A DNA stretch of 64,000 nucleotides. Origin: Eubacteriaceae bacterium ES3. Its GTDB lineage: Bacteria > Bacillota > Clostridia > Eubacteriales > Eubacteriaceae. The stretch lies in NCBI GenBank assembly GCA_030586155.1, contig CP130741.1, positions 1,978,680 to 2,042,679 of the forward strand. Direction: 5' to 3'. How positions within the stretch are numbered: position 1 is the first letter of the stretch; every line of letters starts with the position of its first letter. The translations under genes were made by a program, and so were the position numbers. Under the pieces are notes generated by a model. It was not told where the DNA came from. It did not search any database and saw nothing but the letters and a program-made list of their open reading frames with translations. Below, piece after piece: positions 16,370 through 23,952 of the stretch.

Positions 16370-17110
16370 TTATTCATCTTTCTGATACTCTGGGACTTTT
16401 GAAAGGTTGCGCCTATGATCTTCGATTAAAGTTAATAGCCCTTCATAGATTTTATAAAATTCGTCATTACTTGCTTCCCCCTCATCAGACAGTCTAATTA
16501 ACACCCCATAATTTTTTATTATCTGTGTTAATCGCTTTTCACATTCCGTTCTTTTGATTTCAGAATCTATCACCTTAAAACTGTTTGTTGTAAAATTTAA
16601 ACTCTTTAACAACTCAATGATTTCAACCTGTGTCAATGACTTTAAATATTCTTCAAACATCTCGATTTGTTCATTTGCCACGTTATTTTGCGAAAAAGTA
16701 TCTTTCAAATCTTTATTAAAATCAATTTCGGCTCTAATAAAATCTTTAAAAGTATAACCCGATAACAATTTTAATTTGTCATCTTCAGCTTGCGTAGGTT
16801 TCATATTCCCATTAAGTAAAAATAGGCAACGCTCATAATCGATATTAAGCATATGAGCAAGACCATCGATTGTAGTAGTTCCGGCTCTTTGTAGAATGCT
16901 GAAATAATATTTATCTAATTCATCTTGGGTTAAATCTGTCACTGACACGTCTAATGCTTTTGCTATTTTTTCAAGTGTTTCACCTTTAGGATTTCTTTCT
17001 CCTCTCTCCCACTGACTAACCATTGCAGCAGAGACGCTCAAAATATCACCTAATTCTTCTTGTGTTAAGGGTTTTTTCTTCCGAAAATTTTTAATATTTT
17101 CTCCTATCAA
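16370..17110 (-). CDS. XRE-family repressor of the satellite
   Basis: A 246-residue regulator, probably the master repressor (Stl/CI-like) that keeps the island silent. Residues about 3-58 are a helix-turn-helix (LTQEELGDILSVSAAMVSQWERGERNPKG) and the C-terminal about 180 residues are a helical region without a recognisable peptidase, so induction is probably by protein binding rather than self-cleavage. The best start is TTG at 17108-17110, placed 8 bases after AGGAGG; the GTG three codons upstream overlaps that ribosome site. It is transcribed divergently from the Cro-like gene across an operator region. Confidence 0.85.
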   Translation of the reverse strand: MIGENIKNFRKKKPLTQEELGDILSVSAAMVSQWERGERNPKGETLEKIAKALDVSVTDLTQDELDKYYFSILQRAGTTTIDGLAHMLNIDYERCLFLLNGNMKPTQAEDDKLKLLSGYTFKDFIRAEIDFNKDLKDTFSQNNVANEQIEMFEEYLKSLTQVEIIELLKSLNFTTNSFKVIDSEIKRTECEKRLTQIIKNYGVLIRLSDEGEASNDEFYKIYEGLLTLIEDHRRNLSKVPEYQKDE

Positions 17111-17161
17111 ATAGTCCACCTCCTAATTACAGTTTATCATAGCACAACGTTCATTCAAAAT

Positions 17162-17237
17162 AAAGCAAAATGATTGAAATATTTTATTGACAAAAGCATT
17201 GTGATTGATTTATAATCGAACTAAAGCAAATTGCTTT
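17162..17237. promoter_or_regulatory. Lysogeny-switch operators and rightward promoter
   Basis: Three related 15-base sites, at 17162-17176, 17193-17207 and 17223-17237, share AAAGCA...TGnTT and start 31 and 30 bases apart, about three helical turns. The last is nearly palindromic. They bracket a rightward promoter with TTGACA (17187-17192) and TATAAT (17211-17216), spacer 18. This is the layout of a repressor-controlled switch between the two regulator genes. Confidence 0.7.
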
Positions 17238-17257
17238 CGTTTTAGGAGGTGAAACAA

Positions 17258-17458
17258 ATGAGAATTGATAACCGCAAATTAGAAATTGCAATGGCCACAA
17301 AATGTATTGATCCACTGGCACTGGCAAAAAAAGCAGGGATTGCTTATTCAACAATTCAAAGAACCGCCAAAAGGGACGGTGCTAGACCGTCAACCATTGG
17401 CAAGATCGCCAAGGCTCTGGATATGCCAGTCGAGGATTTAATTGAAAAGGAGGCTTGA
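17258..17458 (+). CDS. Small Cro-like XRE regulator
   Basis: A 66-residue, single-domain helix-turn-helix protein (ALAKKAGIAYSTIQRTAKRDGARPSTIGKIAKALDMP). It is the first rightward gene after the switch and probably opposes the repressor or tunes early expression. ATG at 17258 has AGGAGGTG seven bases upstream; an in-frame ATG at 17249 sits inside the ribosome site region and is less likely. Confidence 0.85.
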   Translation: MRIDNRKLEIAMATKCIDPLALAKKAGIAYSTIQRTAKRDGARPSTIGKIAKALDMPVEDLIEKEA

Positions 17459-17460
17459 GC

Positions 17461-17616
17461 ATGGAAGACCTAACCGGATATGAATTGCTGGACGTTCTGG
17501 AGGGGCTAGTTATTGGAGCCTACCACGGGGACGACCGGCACGAGCTTCTTAATTTCTTAGAAAGCTTAAGAGAAGGATTACCGTTGATTTTTGGCAGTAT
17601 TCAGGACGCAGAGTAA
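17461..17616 (+). CDS. Small acidic satellite protein, unknown function
   Basis: A 51-residue frame starting with ATG at 17461, two bases after the Cro-like stop, with AAGGAGG upstream in the end of the previous gene. The product is acidic and leucine-rich (ELLDVLEGLVIGAYHG...LLNFLESLREG), probably all helical. It resembles no family I can name. Its tight spacing in the early operon supports it as a real gene. Confidence 0.65.
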   Translation: MEDLTGYELLDVLEGLVIGAYHGDDRHELLNFLESLREGLPLIFGSIQDAE

Positions 17617-17662
17617 TGCGGATGTTCAAACAGTTATCATAATTTAGAAGGGATGTGAGGAT

Positions 17663-17854
17663 GTGGAAAAACTAACCTACACAGCAAAAGAGATAGCGGA
17701 ATTAATGGGGCTTGCACTACCAAAGACCTATGATCTTTGTAATCGGGCAGACTTCCCCGCTATTAGAGTTGGCAGAGCTATCAGAGTGCCGATAAAGGAA
17801 TTTGAGGAATGGCTCAGCAGAGAGGCACGAGGTGAAAATGACAGAGCAATTTGA
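17663..17854 (+). CDS. xis: Excisionase-like helix-turn-helix protein
   Basis: A 63-residue protein with a winged-helix DNA-binding pattern: YTAKEIAELMGLALPKTYDLCNR, then FPAIRVGRAIRVPIKEFEEWL. This matches the helix_turn_helix_17/excisionase group. It probably directs the integrase towards excision or acts as an early regulator. The start is GTG at 17663; AAGGG and GAGG lie nearby but the spacing is not ideal. The stop overlaps the beginning of the primase-helicase gene by 17 bases. Confidence 0.75.
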   Translation: MEKLTYTAKEIAELMGLALPKTYDLCNRADFPAIRVGRAIRVPIKEFEEWLSREARGENDRAI

Positions 17855-19793
17855 AAACATACCAAAGGACCTGACTGCTTTACCGCAATGGGTTTTAAGA
17901 AAAGGCAAGATGCCGATTAATCCCCACAATGGTTATGGTGCCAAGGCTGGTGATCCATCGACCTGGGGAACATTAAATCAGTGCGGATCTGCTTTAATGC
18001 AACAAGACTGTAAGTACGACGGTCTAGGATTTGAATTCAATGATAATGGCATTGTGGGCGTGGATCTGGATCACGTTCTTAATGATCTGGGAATACCAAC
18101 AACTGAAGCACTCGACATTATCAAAAGATTAGACAGCTATACGGAAATCAGCCCTTCAGGGACCGGGCTTCATATCTTTGTATATGGAGATATCCCCCAA
18201 AACAGAAAAAGCCCTGAAAAAGGCATAGAGCTTTATAAAAACAAAAGATATTTTACCATGACTGGTAATGTGTTTGGTGAGCTGAAGCCAATCCAGCACC
18301 GGGAAGAGGGAATAATGGCCTTGTATGATGAATTATTCCAGCAGAGTCCTGCAGCGGTTGAGAGCGTCCAAACTTCAATACCGTTAACAAACAGAACCCC
18401 GCAAGAAATCCATTCCATTATACAACGTTCTAACCAATCTGAAAAGTTTTATAACTACTATCATGGCCAAAATATCAGCAACGATGAAAGTTCCAATGAT
18501 ATGGGTTTTTGTAATCTGCTGGCTTTCTGGACTGGAAAAGATGCAGCCTTAATGGATGCCATTTTCAGAGAGTCAGCACTTATGAGGGATAAATGGGACA
18601 GGAAAGAAAGCACCTGGGGGACTTATGGCAATAGAACTATTCAAAAGGCTATTGCTGAATGCTCAAATGTTTACGATCCAGCCGGTTATAATGTGGCCGT
18701 CACTGAATTTGGAACAGAGGTAGTCACGGTAAAAGGTCAGCAGACTTTACCAAAGCCAAAAGTTATTAATATGGTGAGTATGGCCGATGCTGAAGAAAAA
18801 GAACCGGATTGGCTGATTAAGGGCTATATGCCAAAGTATCAGATTACCACAATGGCGGGTGATGGTGGCAGCGGTAAAACAACTGTCTGGTGTGCGCTGG
18901 CTGCTGCTGTCAGTTCTGGAAAGAAACCTTTTCTTTTAGCCGGTGATCCATTGCTACCGCTATTCACTGGAGAACCTCAGACTGTGGCTTTCTTTTCTGC
19001 TGAAGATTCCTTTGAACATACCTTAAAACGTAGACTTAGGAAGAACGGCGCAAATCTTGACAACATTTTTTCAATCGACATTGCAGACGATAATTTTAAA
19101 GATATCAAGTTCAACAGCCCATTTTTACAGGCCGTAATAGAAAAGTATAGACCGGCTCTGGTTATCTTTGATCCGATCCAGGCATTTATACCACCTGAGC
19201 TTAGAATGGCCGAGAGAAACGCTATGCGTTCATGCTTAGCCCCTCTGGTGGGGTATGGTGAAAAGTACGGCACGACATTCTTAATTATCGTCCATTCTAA
19301 TAAGCAGGGCAGCGTGTGGGGACGAAAAAGAATTGCTGACAGTGCCGATATCTGGGACATTAGTCGATCAGTAATTATGGCCGGTGAAACCCAGGAAAAA
19401 CCAGTCAGATATTTGAGCCATGAAAAATCAAACTATTCCATGACCTCAAACACAGTGCTTTATACCATTGATGATGAAGTCGTGACGTTTCAATCCTATA
19501 CAGAGAAAAAAGACCGTGATTTCATTACGGCTGAAACCCAAACAAGGGCAGCACCAGACAGGGACAGCGCAAAGGATTTTATTCTGGATTATCTGGAAGA
19601 TGGCGAAAAAGAAGTCAAGGAGCTGGACAGCATGGCGGGCGCTATGAGTATCAGTAAAAAAACAATGGAAAGAGCAAAAGCCGATTTAAAGAAATTGGGA
19701 TTAATAAAATACCGGACGGAAAGTCTTGGAGATAAGAAAGGTACAAAGCATTTCTTATCACTGGCCGGACTTGCTCTTATGCCCACAAAATAA
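17838..19793 (+). CDS. PrimPol-helicase replication protein of the satellite
   Basis: A 651-residue fusion likely to prime and unwind the island's own origin. The N-terminal part has primase-polymerase motifs: VDLDH (75-79, an Asp-x-Asp pair) and SGTGLHIFVYG (about 107-117, the s-x-H motif). A middle segment has FCNLLAFWTGKDAALMDAIFRES and DKWDRK. From about 320 a RepA/KaiC-like ATPase follows with Walker A GDGGSGKT (341-348) and Walker B ALVIFDPIQAF, then a C-terminal winged-helix-like end. ATG at 17838 has GAGGTG upstream, overlapping the excisionase gene. It is similar in layout to SaPI pri-rep proteins. Confidence 0.88.
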   Translation: MTEQFENIPKDLTALPQWVLRKGKMPINPHNGYGAKAGDPSTWGTLNQCGSALMQQDCKYDGLGFEFNDNGIVGVDLDHVLNDLGIPTTEALDIIKRLDSYTEISPSGTGLHIFVYGDIPQNRKSPEKGIELYKNKRYFTMTGNVFGELKPIQHREEGIMALYDELFQQSPAAVESVQTSIPLTNRTPQEIHSIIQRSNQSEKFYNYYHGQNISNDESSNDMGFCNLLAFWTGKDAALMDAIFRESALMRDKWDRKESTWGTYGNRTIQKAIAECSNVYDPAGYNVAVTEFGTEVVTVKGQQTLPKPKVINMVSMADAEEKEPDWLIKGYMPKYQITTMAGDGGSGKTTVWCALAAAVSSGKKPFLLAGDPLLPLFTGEPQTVAFFSAEDSFEHTLKRRLRKNGANLDNIFSIDIADDNFKDIKFNSPFLQAVIEKYRPALVIFDPIQAFIPPELRMAERNAMRSCLAPLVGYGEKYGTTFLIIVHSNKQGSVWGRKRIADSADIWDISRSVIMAGETQEKPVRYLSHEKSNYSMTSNTVLYTIDDEVVTFQSYTEKKDRDFITAETQTRAAPDRDSAKDFILDYLEDGEKEVKELDSMAGAMSISKKTMERAKADLKKLGLIKYRTESLGDKKGTKHFLSLAGLALMPTK

Positions 19794-19955
19794 GTGGTGA
19801 AGTTGAGCTTAAACCATTGATATTACTATATTTACTCAACTTCACCAATGTGACGGAGTTGAGATTTTAAGAAGATAAAACAGGGGTCAACTTCACCATG
19901 TGGGGAACATGAGTGAACCGCATAGGCAAGCCATATTTTCTCAACTCCCCCACTT
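19794..19955. other. Candidate replication origin with inverted iterons
   Basis: Five copies of a GGTGAAGTTGAG-like 12-mer occur in 156 bases: forward at 19796-19807 and (partial) 19855-19863, reverse at 19835-19846, 19886-19897 and 19940-19951. Between the first two lies an AT-rich run. The array starts in the stop region of the PrimPol-helicase gene, where SaPI-type origins are found. Confidence 0.6.
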
Positions 19956-20012
19956 AGCCAGTGTATATAGGAAGCCCACCAGTTGAAAACAAATTAAAGG
20001 AGAATAACAAAT

Positions 20013-20246
20013 ATGAATAATTATTTTGAACAGGCGAAAAAAGATGCAAAAGTGCAATTCAACCGTGATCTGATTGCTGAAACAATCGGTAATCTTGAAG
20101 AATTAAGAACCTACTTATTGGACTCAGGTTTTTTCGGATCTAGAATTACAGGGATTGGAGAGGCTGACCACATGGCTGCAGAGCTGATGAAGGTTGCGGA
20201 ATTAAAAAGAATATCAGCAATGCTGGAAGGGATGAACCAATGCTAA
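20013..20246 (+). CDS. Satellite protein of unknown function, 77 aa
   Basis: A 77-residue soluble, mostly helical protein (NNYFEQAKKDAKVQFNRDLIAETIGNLEEL...). No family recognised. AAAGGAGAATAA is the ribosome binding region and is the predicted target of the small RNA at 16236-16315. It starts a three-gene set with overlapping or abutting frames, so its repression could affect all three through coupling. Confidence 0.75.
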   Translation: MNNYFEQAKKDAKVQFNRDLIAETIGNLEELRTYLLDSGFFGSRITGIGEADHMAAELMKVAELKRISAMLEGMNQC

Positions 20247-20866
20247 AACTACTTGAAACCAACCAAAGACCGAAACTGGATTATGAAATGATTTACTTGA
20301 ATGGGATCGACCGCACCACCAGAAACGAGGATCATTCACTGGATAATATCAGAAAAATGATTTTCAATACCGTGAAATTCTTTACGGTGGTCAATATCGA
20401 GAACCATAACCGGGAACAGCTGGAAAACCTGTTTGAGATCACCAGAGGGTTAAATGAGGTAATGACCGTGATTACCCCCGCCGACCTGATGACCATTTTT
20501 CCGATTGACAAAAATTATAAGGGCAATCGGGATCAGGTGAAGGACTATTATTCTTCCATGGAAGCGGTAAACGCTCATGGACTGCATGAACGGTTCAAAA
20601 CAGCCGATGAAGTCAGAAAATTCTTATGGGATTACTGCAACACAGATATCATGGAATATCAAATAACGGTTATGTGCATTATCAGCGCTTTTAATAAGTT
20701 TGAATTTGGTGAATCACTGATAGAGCGATGGATCAGGGAAACTGATGTTGATTTACCCGTTTACCAGCAATTCACTGACCAAAACGGTAAACCGTATATG
20801 ATCAGAACCACACCGTTTGTAAAAGAATTTCCGAAGCATATCAGATTATTGAAAGGGGTGCACTGA
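20240..20866 (+). CDS. Satellite protein of unknown function, 208 aa
   Basis: A 208-residue cytoplasmic protein with no recognised domain. It contains HSLDNIRKMIFNTVKFFTVV near 33, a PADLMTIFPID segment near 92, and a conserved-looking C-terminus (GKPYMIRTTPFVKEFPKHIR). The ATG at 20240 overlaps the preceding gene by 7 bases and the stop TGA overlaps the next ATG, so the three genes are translationally coupled. It lies where satellites carry helper-interference or packaging-redirection genes, but nothing in the sequence proves that. Confidence 0.8.
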   Translation: MLKLLETNQRPKLDYEMIYLNGIDRTTRNEDHSLDNIRKMIFNTVKFFTVVNIENHNREQLENLFEITRGLNEVMTVITPADLMTIFPIDKNYKGNRDQVKDYYSSMEAVNAHGLHERFKTADEVRKFLWDYCNTDIMEYQITVMCIISAFNKFEFGESLIERWIRETDVDLPVYQQFTDQNGKPYMIRTTPFVKEFPKHIRLLKGVH

Positions 20867-21225
20867 TGAAAACCTATCAAATCAGATTTAAGCCGCTTGA
20901 TCCGCGGGGTATTGTGTTTTGCGTGACCACAGAAGCAGAGACTAAAGACGCTGCCATGATAAAAGCTTGTGAGGCACTGAAAAAAGGTGAAATGGAAGAT
21001 ACCCACAGATTTCTTAGTATTGTGGAAGTCAAGCCAGATCAACCAGGAAAGAAATTAATCCCAGTCTTAAACATAACCGTGATGTCAGATGAAAAGTGGC
21101 GGGAAATCACTGAAAAAGACCATCGGGAACGACCAGAACTTTACGCTGAATTGTACAAAAATATGAGAGAGCACCCAGAACAATTTCCGGGAATGGTCGC
21201 ACCGCTGGAAGAATTCTGTAAATAA
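20866..21225 (+). CDS. Satellite protein of unknown function, 119 aa
   Basis: A 119-residue protein whose ATG overlaps the preceding TGA. The N-terminal half is beta-rich (YQIRFKPLDPRGIVFCVTTEAET); the C-terminal half is charged and helical (HRERPELYAELYKNMREHPEQFPG). No family recognised. It is the last gene before a structured stretch at 21232-21310. Confidence 0.78.
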   Translation: MKTYQIRFKPLDPRGIVFCVTTEAETKDAAMIKACEALKKGEMEDTHRFLSIVEVKPDQPGKKLIPVLNITVMSDEKWREITEKDHRERPELYAELYKNMREHPEQFPGMVAPLEEFCK

Positions 21226-21231
21226 AAAAGA

Positions 21232-21310
21232 CTCCTGAAAATACAGGAGCCAACCATAGGCGGTGACGATCTACCAAACCTGTTGGCGCAGGTTCTGAGC
21301 CGCCTTTTCT
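21232..21310 (+). ncRNA. Structured stretch: hairpin plus nested hairpin with T-run
   Basis: A first stem CTCCTG/CAGGAG (21232-21237 with 21244-21249) is followed by an outer stem AGGCGG/CCGCCT (21258-21263 with 21300-21305) enclosing an inner stem AACCTG/CAGGTT (21277-21282 with 21289-21294), then TTTTCT. It could be just an elaborate terminator for the middle operon or a small structured RNA. No known class was recognised. Confidence 0.5.
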
Positions 21311-21332
21311 AAAAAATAACATATATACCGGG

Positions 21333-21566
21333 ATGCGCTTAGATAAATATGACTTGGACAAATCTAAATTGAAAGGAAGAACAGTATTGAGAATTGATAA
21401 AATTGTTTTAACGAATGGTGTTGAGTTTTCAGGCGAGGACTTGAAAATGATGACCCAATATGATGGTGAACCGCTTTACTGGCAGGAATATTTCTTTTAC
21501 TTAAAGCAGGGTGAAAAAGCTATTTTCATCCCAAAAGACAAGGTTCTTTACCTTGAAATTCTATGA
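21333..21566 (+). CDS. Small satellite protein, start uncertain
   Basis: Up to 77 residues; the first ATG (21333) has no ribosome site, while an in-frame TTG at 21387 follows AAAGGAAG at good spacing and would give 59 residues. The protein is beta-rich with aromatic residues (DGEPLYWQEYFFYLKQGEKAIFIPKDKV). No family recognised. The stop overlaps the ATG of the following 53-residue frame (ATGA). Confidence 0.6.
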   Translation: MRLDKYDLDKSKLKGRTVLRIDKIVLTNGVEFSGEDLKMMTQYDGEPLYWQEYFFYLKQGEKAIFIPKDKVLYLEIL

Positions 21567-21724
21567 AAATAAGGATTTCTTACCAGAATGACAACGAAAA
21601 AGATCAGGTTTTGAGACTTCTTAAACCGATCTTACCAGAATACAGGGTTAAAGAAAGTGACAGTTCACCCCCATTTAAGCACCTGTATTTGACCCCTAAA
21701 AAACGCCCAAACCCGCATGTTTAG
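21563..21724 (+). CDS. Small satellite protein, 53 aa
   Basis: A 53-residue frame from ATG at 21563, coupled to the previous gene by an ATGA overlap. The product (MKIRISYQNDNEKDQVLRLL..., ending TPKKRPNPHV) is charged, with a basic, proline-containing tail. It looks like the short proteins common in Firmicute mobile elements, but I cannot name a family. Confidence 0.6.
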   Translation: MKIRISYQNDNEKDQVLRLLKPILPEYRVKESDSSPPFKHLYLTPKKRPNPHV

Positions 21725-21734
21725 TGCGTTTGCG

Positions 21735-21764
21735 TTGACATACCCCCCTATTAAGTGGTATAAT
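21735..21764 (+). promoter_or_regulatory. Promoter of the capsid operon
   Basis: A perfect TTGACA (21735-21740), an 18-base spacer containing a C-run, and a perfect TATAAT (21759-21764). It lies about 180 bases upstream of the scaffold gene. Both hexamers are consensus for the host sigma factor, so regulation must act elsewhere, for example at the leader hairpins. Confidence 0.75.
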
Positions 21765-21794
21765 GAATATGACAAAATAATTTACTCAGAGTAC

Positions 21795-21895
21795 CCCAGA
21801 GGCTTGTTAATCCTTTCCCTCTGGAAGCTTTAAACGTAGCACGGGAAACGATATTACCATTGGTTTGGTTTAATATTGTTCCCGTGTTTTTATTT
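21795..21895 (+). terminator. Leader hairpins and terminator before the capsid genes
   Basis: Between promoter and scaffold start are a CCAGAGG/CCTCTGG hairpin and then a 15-bp stem (21841-21885) with a 14-base loop, one bulge and one G-T pair, followed by GTTTTTATTTT. As drawn it would stop most transcripts about 120 bases after initiation, suggesting attenuation or antitermination control of capsid expression. Confidence 0.6.
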
Positions 21896-21942
21896 TGTCT
21901 AAAAAATAGTCCACCCCGGACGTTAAAAGGAGGATCAGCAAA

Positions 21943-22362
21943 ATGGCAAAAGAATTAGATAATGCAATTAAACAGACTTTAACCGGGAATGATCCGGGAG
22001 CCATCGAAACCAACGAGGGCAAAACCTTTTCTCAGGAACAGGTGAATGAGATTATTAAAGAACGATTAGGCAAGGAAAAAGAGAAAACCCAAAGGCAGTA
22101 TGAAGCCATGGAGCAGGAATTTAAGCAGAAAGAGCTTAACCTCAAGGCTAAAGAAATCCTGTCAGAAAAAGGGCTATCTCATGACCTATTAAGTGTTATA
22201 AAGTTTGAAGATGAAAAAGGCCTTACAGATGCCTTAGCAGTAATTGAAAAGGCTTCAGGGCATATTAACCCACCCATGTTCACAATGAGTACAGCAGGCA
22301 GTCATGACGGTGAATTCAGCGGTGTGCCTGATAAAGTCAGAGAGGCCATGGGACTAAAATAA
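21943..22362 (+). CDS. Capsid scaffold-like protein (DUF4355 type)
   Basis: A 139-residue protein placed directly before the major capsid gene, as phage scaffolds are. The central part (about 27-75) is a lysine/glutamate-rich coiled coil (EQVNEIIKERLGKEKEKTQR, then EQEFKQKELNLKAKEIL) and the C-terminus is compact (SHDGEFSGVPDKVREAMGLK), where scaffolds usually contact capsid. It would guide assembly and then leave the shell. ATG at 21943 has AAAGGAGG upstream. Known scaffold lengths in phages are often longer, so this is a short form. Confidence 0.82.
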   Translation: MAKELDNAIKQTLTGNDPGAIETNEGKTFSQEQVNEIIKERLGKEKEKTQRQYEAMEQEFKQKELNLKAKEILSEKGLSHDLLSVIKFEDEKGLTDALAVIEKASGHINPPMFTMSTAGSHDGEFSGVPDKVREAMGLK

Positions 22363-22386
22363 AAATATGAGAGGAACTACAAATAA

Positions 22387-23217
22387 ATGGCAATTGAATT
22401 AGCAACTAAATATCTTCCTTATACGGATGAGATTTTCACAACTGAAAGCAAGAAATCACTTTTAACCAATCAGGACTTTTCCTGGGAGGGCGCAAAGACC
22501 GTTAAAATCTACAAGATCTCAACGGCTGCAATGAACGATTATAGCCGGTTAGATTTCCCCGGTGTATCAAAATACGGTACGGCAGCAGACCTTAACGCAA
22601 CGACCGAAACCTTTATGCTGGAAAAAGACCGATCCTTTACCTTTGTGGTTGATGCACTGGATAATGACGAAACAGCCCTGCAGCTTCAGGCCTCAACAGC
22701 GCTGGCCAGACAGCAGCGAGAGGTTGTTATCCCAGAGATTGACACATATGTTTATGACGTTATGTGTACCAATGCCGGAACAATTCCAACGGCTCTGGCT
22801 CTGACAGCGGAAAACATTTATGATCAGATCCTGACAGCTTCCAAAGTGCTGGATGATGCAGAAGTGCCAGAAACTGAAAGATGCCTGGTTGTTACCCCTG
22901 ATACCTATGTGCTTATGAAACAGTCAACGGATATCATCATGGAAACAGACATCGGTAATGATCTACGACTTAAGGGCGTGATCGGGATGCTGGACGGGGC
23001 AGACGTTATTAAAATCCCAGCGGTTAGACTTCCTGCTGCTTTCGGGTTTATGCTTGCCCACAAGTCCGCAACGGTAGCACCTACCAAGCTTCAGAGCTTT
23101 AAAATCCATGATAACCCACCGGGTATTAACGGATCACTGGTTGAGGGGCGTATCGTCTATGATGCTTTTGTTTTAGAGAATAAAGCAATGGCCATCTACT
23201 ATCAGGCGACCGCTTAA
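22387..23217 (+). CDS. Major capsid protein, HK97-fold type
   Basis: A 276-residue shell protein. Visible features are the N-terminal arm (ATKYLPYTDEIFTTESKKS), a strand-rich region (FMLEKDRSFTFVVDALDNDET), ARQQREVVIPEIDTYVYD near 112, LVVTPDTYVLMKQS near 167 and a C-terminal beta region (INGSLVEGRIVYDAFVLENKAMAIYY). This matches phage coat proteins accompanied by DUF4355 scaffolds. Having both capsid and scaffold on an element without terminase or portal means it can form a shell but not fill it alone. The preceding scaffold gene ends 24 bases upstream. Confidence 0.88.
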   Translation: MAIELATKYLPYTDEIFTTESKKSLLTNQDFSWEGAKTVKIYKISTAAMNDYSRLDFPGVSKYGTAADLNATTETFMLEKDRSFTFVVDALDNDETALQLQASTALARQQREVVIPEIDTYVYDVMCTNAGTIPTALALTAENIYDQILTASKVLDDAEVPETERCLVVTPDTYVLMKQSTDIIMETDIGNDLRLKGVIGMLDGADVIKIPAVRLPAAFGFMLAHKSATVAPTKLQSFKIHDNPPGINGSLVEGRIVYDAFVLENKAMAIYYQATA

Positions 23218-23222
23218 GCTAA

Positions 23223-23495
23223 ATGGCTAAACGGTTAAACCTAAAAACAACTCAGGAAGTCAGAAGGTCTTTAACCAGAATTGCAAATATGCTGCTGAAT
23301 GATGAGATTGAACCCAAGAAAGCCAATGCGCTGACATTTGTCTGCAATGCTGTCCTGGGATCACTCAAAGCAGATGAACAAATAGCGATCAGCTCAGAGC
23401 GTCTAAGGTACCAGACCGGCGAAGGAATGGAAACCGAGGACTTAAACGAAGTCGATGATTTGATTTATGGTGATGAATCCTCACAGCCTTATTAG
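23223..23495 (+). CDS. Small satellite protein, paralogue A
   Basis: A 90-residue protein whose first about 55 residues (MAKRLNLKTTQEVRRSLTRI..., LVFCNAVLGSLKADEQ-like) match the gene at 23740-23949. The N-terminus is basic and helical; the C-terminus is acidic. No family recognised, and its role after the capsid gene is unknown. It starts five bases after the capsid stop. Confidence 0.72.
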   Translation: MAKRLNLKTTQEVRRSLTRIANMLLNDEIEPKKANALTFVCNAVLGSLKADEQIAISSERLRYQTGEGMETEDLNEVDDLIYGDESSQPY

Positions 23496-23528
23496 GCTTG
23501 TGGGGATTTTTTAGAAAGGAACGCAAAA

Positions 23529-23738
23529 ATGAATAGAATGGATAAACTGCTACAGTCAGCTTTAAGAATGAAACTATCAGACCAGTTTGATTATATTGAA
23601 AATGGAGAAAAGAAATATATCCCGATCAGCTCTTTCGGTCAGACGATTGATTCAATGAGTGATGATGAGTTTGTAATTTTTTTAAATGCTGCTTATTCTC
23701 CTGAATCAATAGATTATAGAAATCGAGGTTTAATGTAA
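23529..23738 (+). CDS. Small satellite protein between the paralogues
   Basis: A 69-residue protein (DKLLQSALRMKLSDQFDYIE..., then SFGQTIDSMSDDEFVIFLN) with an AAAGGA ribosome site upstream of ATG at 23529. No family recognised. Its stop is one base before the ATG of the next gene, indicating one transcript. Confidence 0.65.
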   Translation: MNRMDKLLQSALRMKLSDQFDYIENGEKKYIPISSFGQTIDSMSDDEFVIFLNAAYSPESIDYRNRGLM

Positions 23739-23739
23739 T

Positions 23740-23949
23740 ATGGCAAAGCGACTTAATTTAAAGAATCCACAAGAGATTAGGCGAACGCTGAACCGGGTGG
23801 CCAATATGGTAATCAATCACCAGATAGACCCAAAATCAGCAAATACTATTATCCTGGCTTGTAATTCTGTATTAAGCTCAATCCGGATTGACGACCAGCA
23901 AAAGAAGATTGATGAGCTGGAAAAGATTGTAGATCAGTTGAGTAGATAA
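23740..23949 (+). CDS. Small satellite protein, paralogue B
   Basis: A 69-residue protein related to the product of 23223-23495: MAKRLNLKNPQEIRRTLNRV then ANMVINHQIDPKSANTI corresponds residue by residue to paralogue A. The C-terminus ends in a short coiled coil (QQKKIDELEKIVDQLSR). It is the last gene before the right end of the island, overlapping no att sequence; the arm repeats begin three bases later. Confidence 0.72.
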   Translation: MAKRLNLKNPQEIRRTLNRVANMVINHQIDPKSANTIILACNSVLSSIRIDDQQKKIDELEKIVDQLSR

Positions 23950-23952
23950 CCC

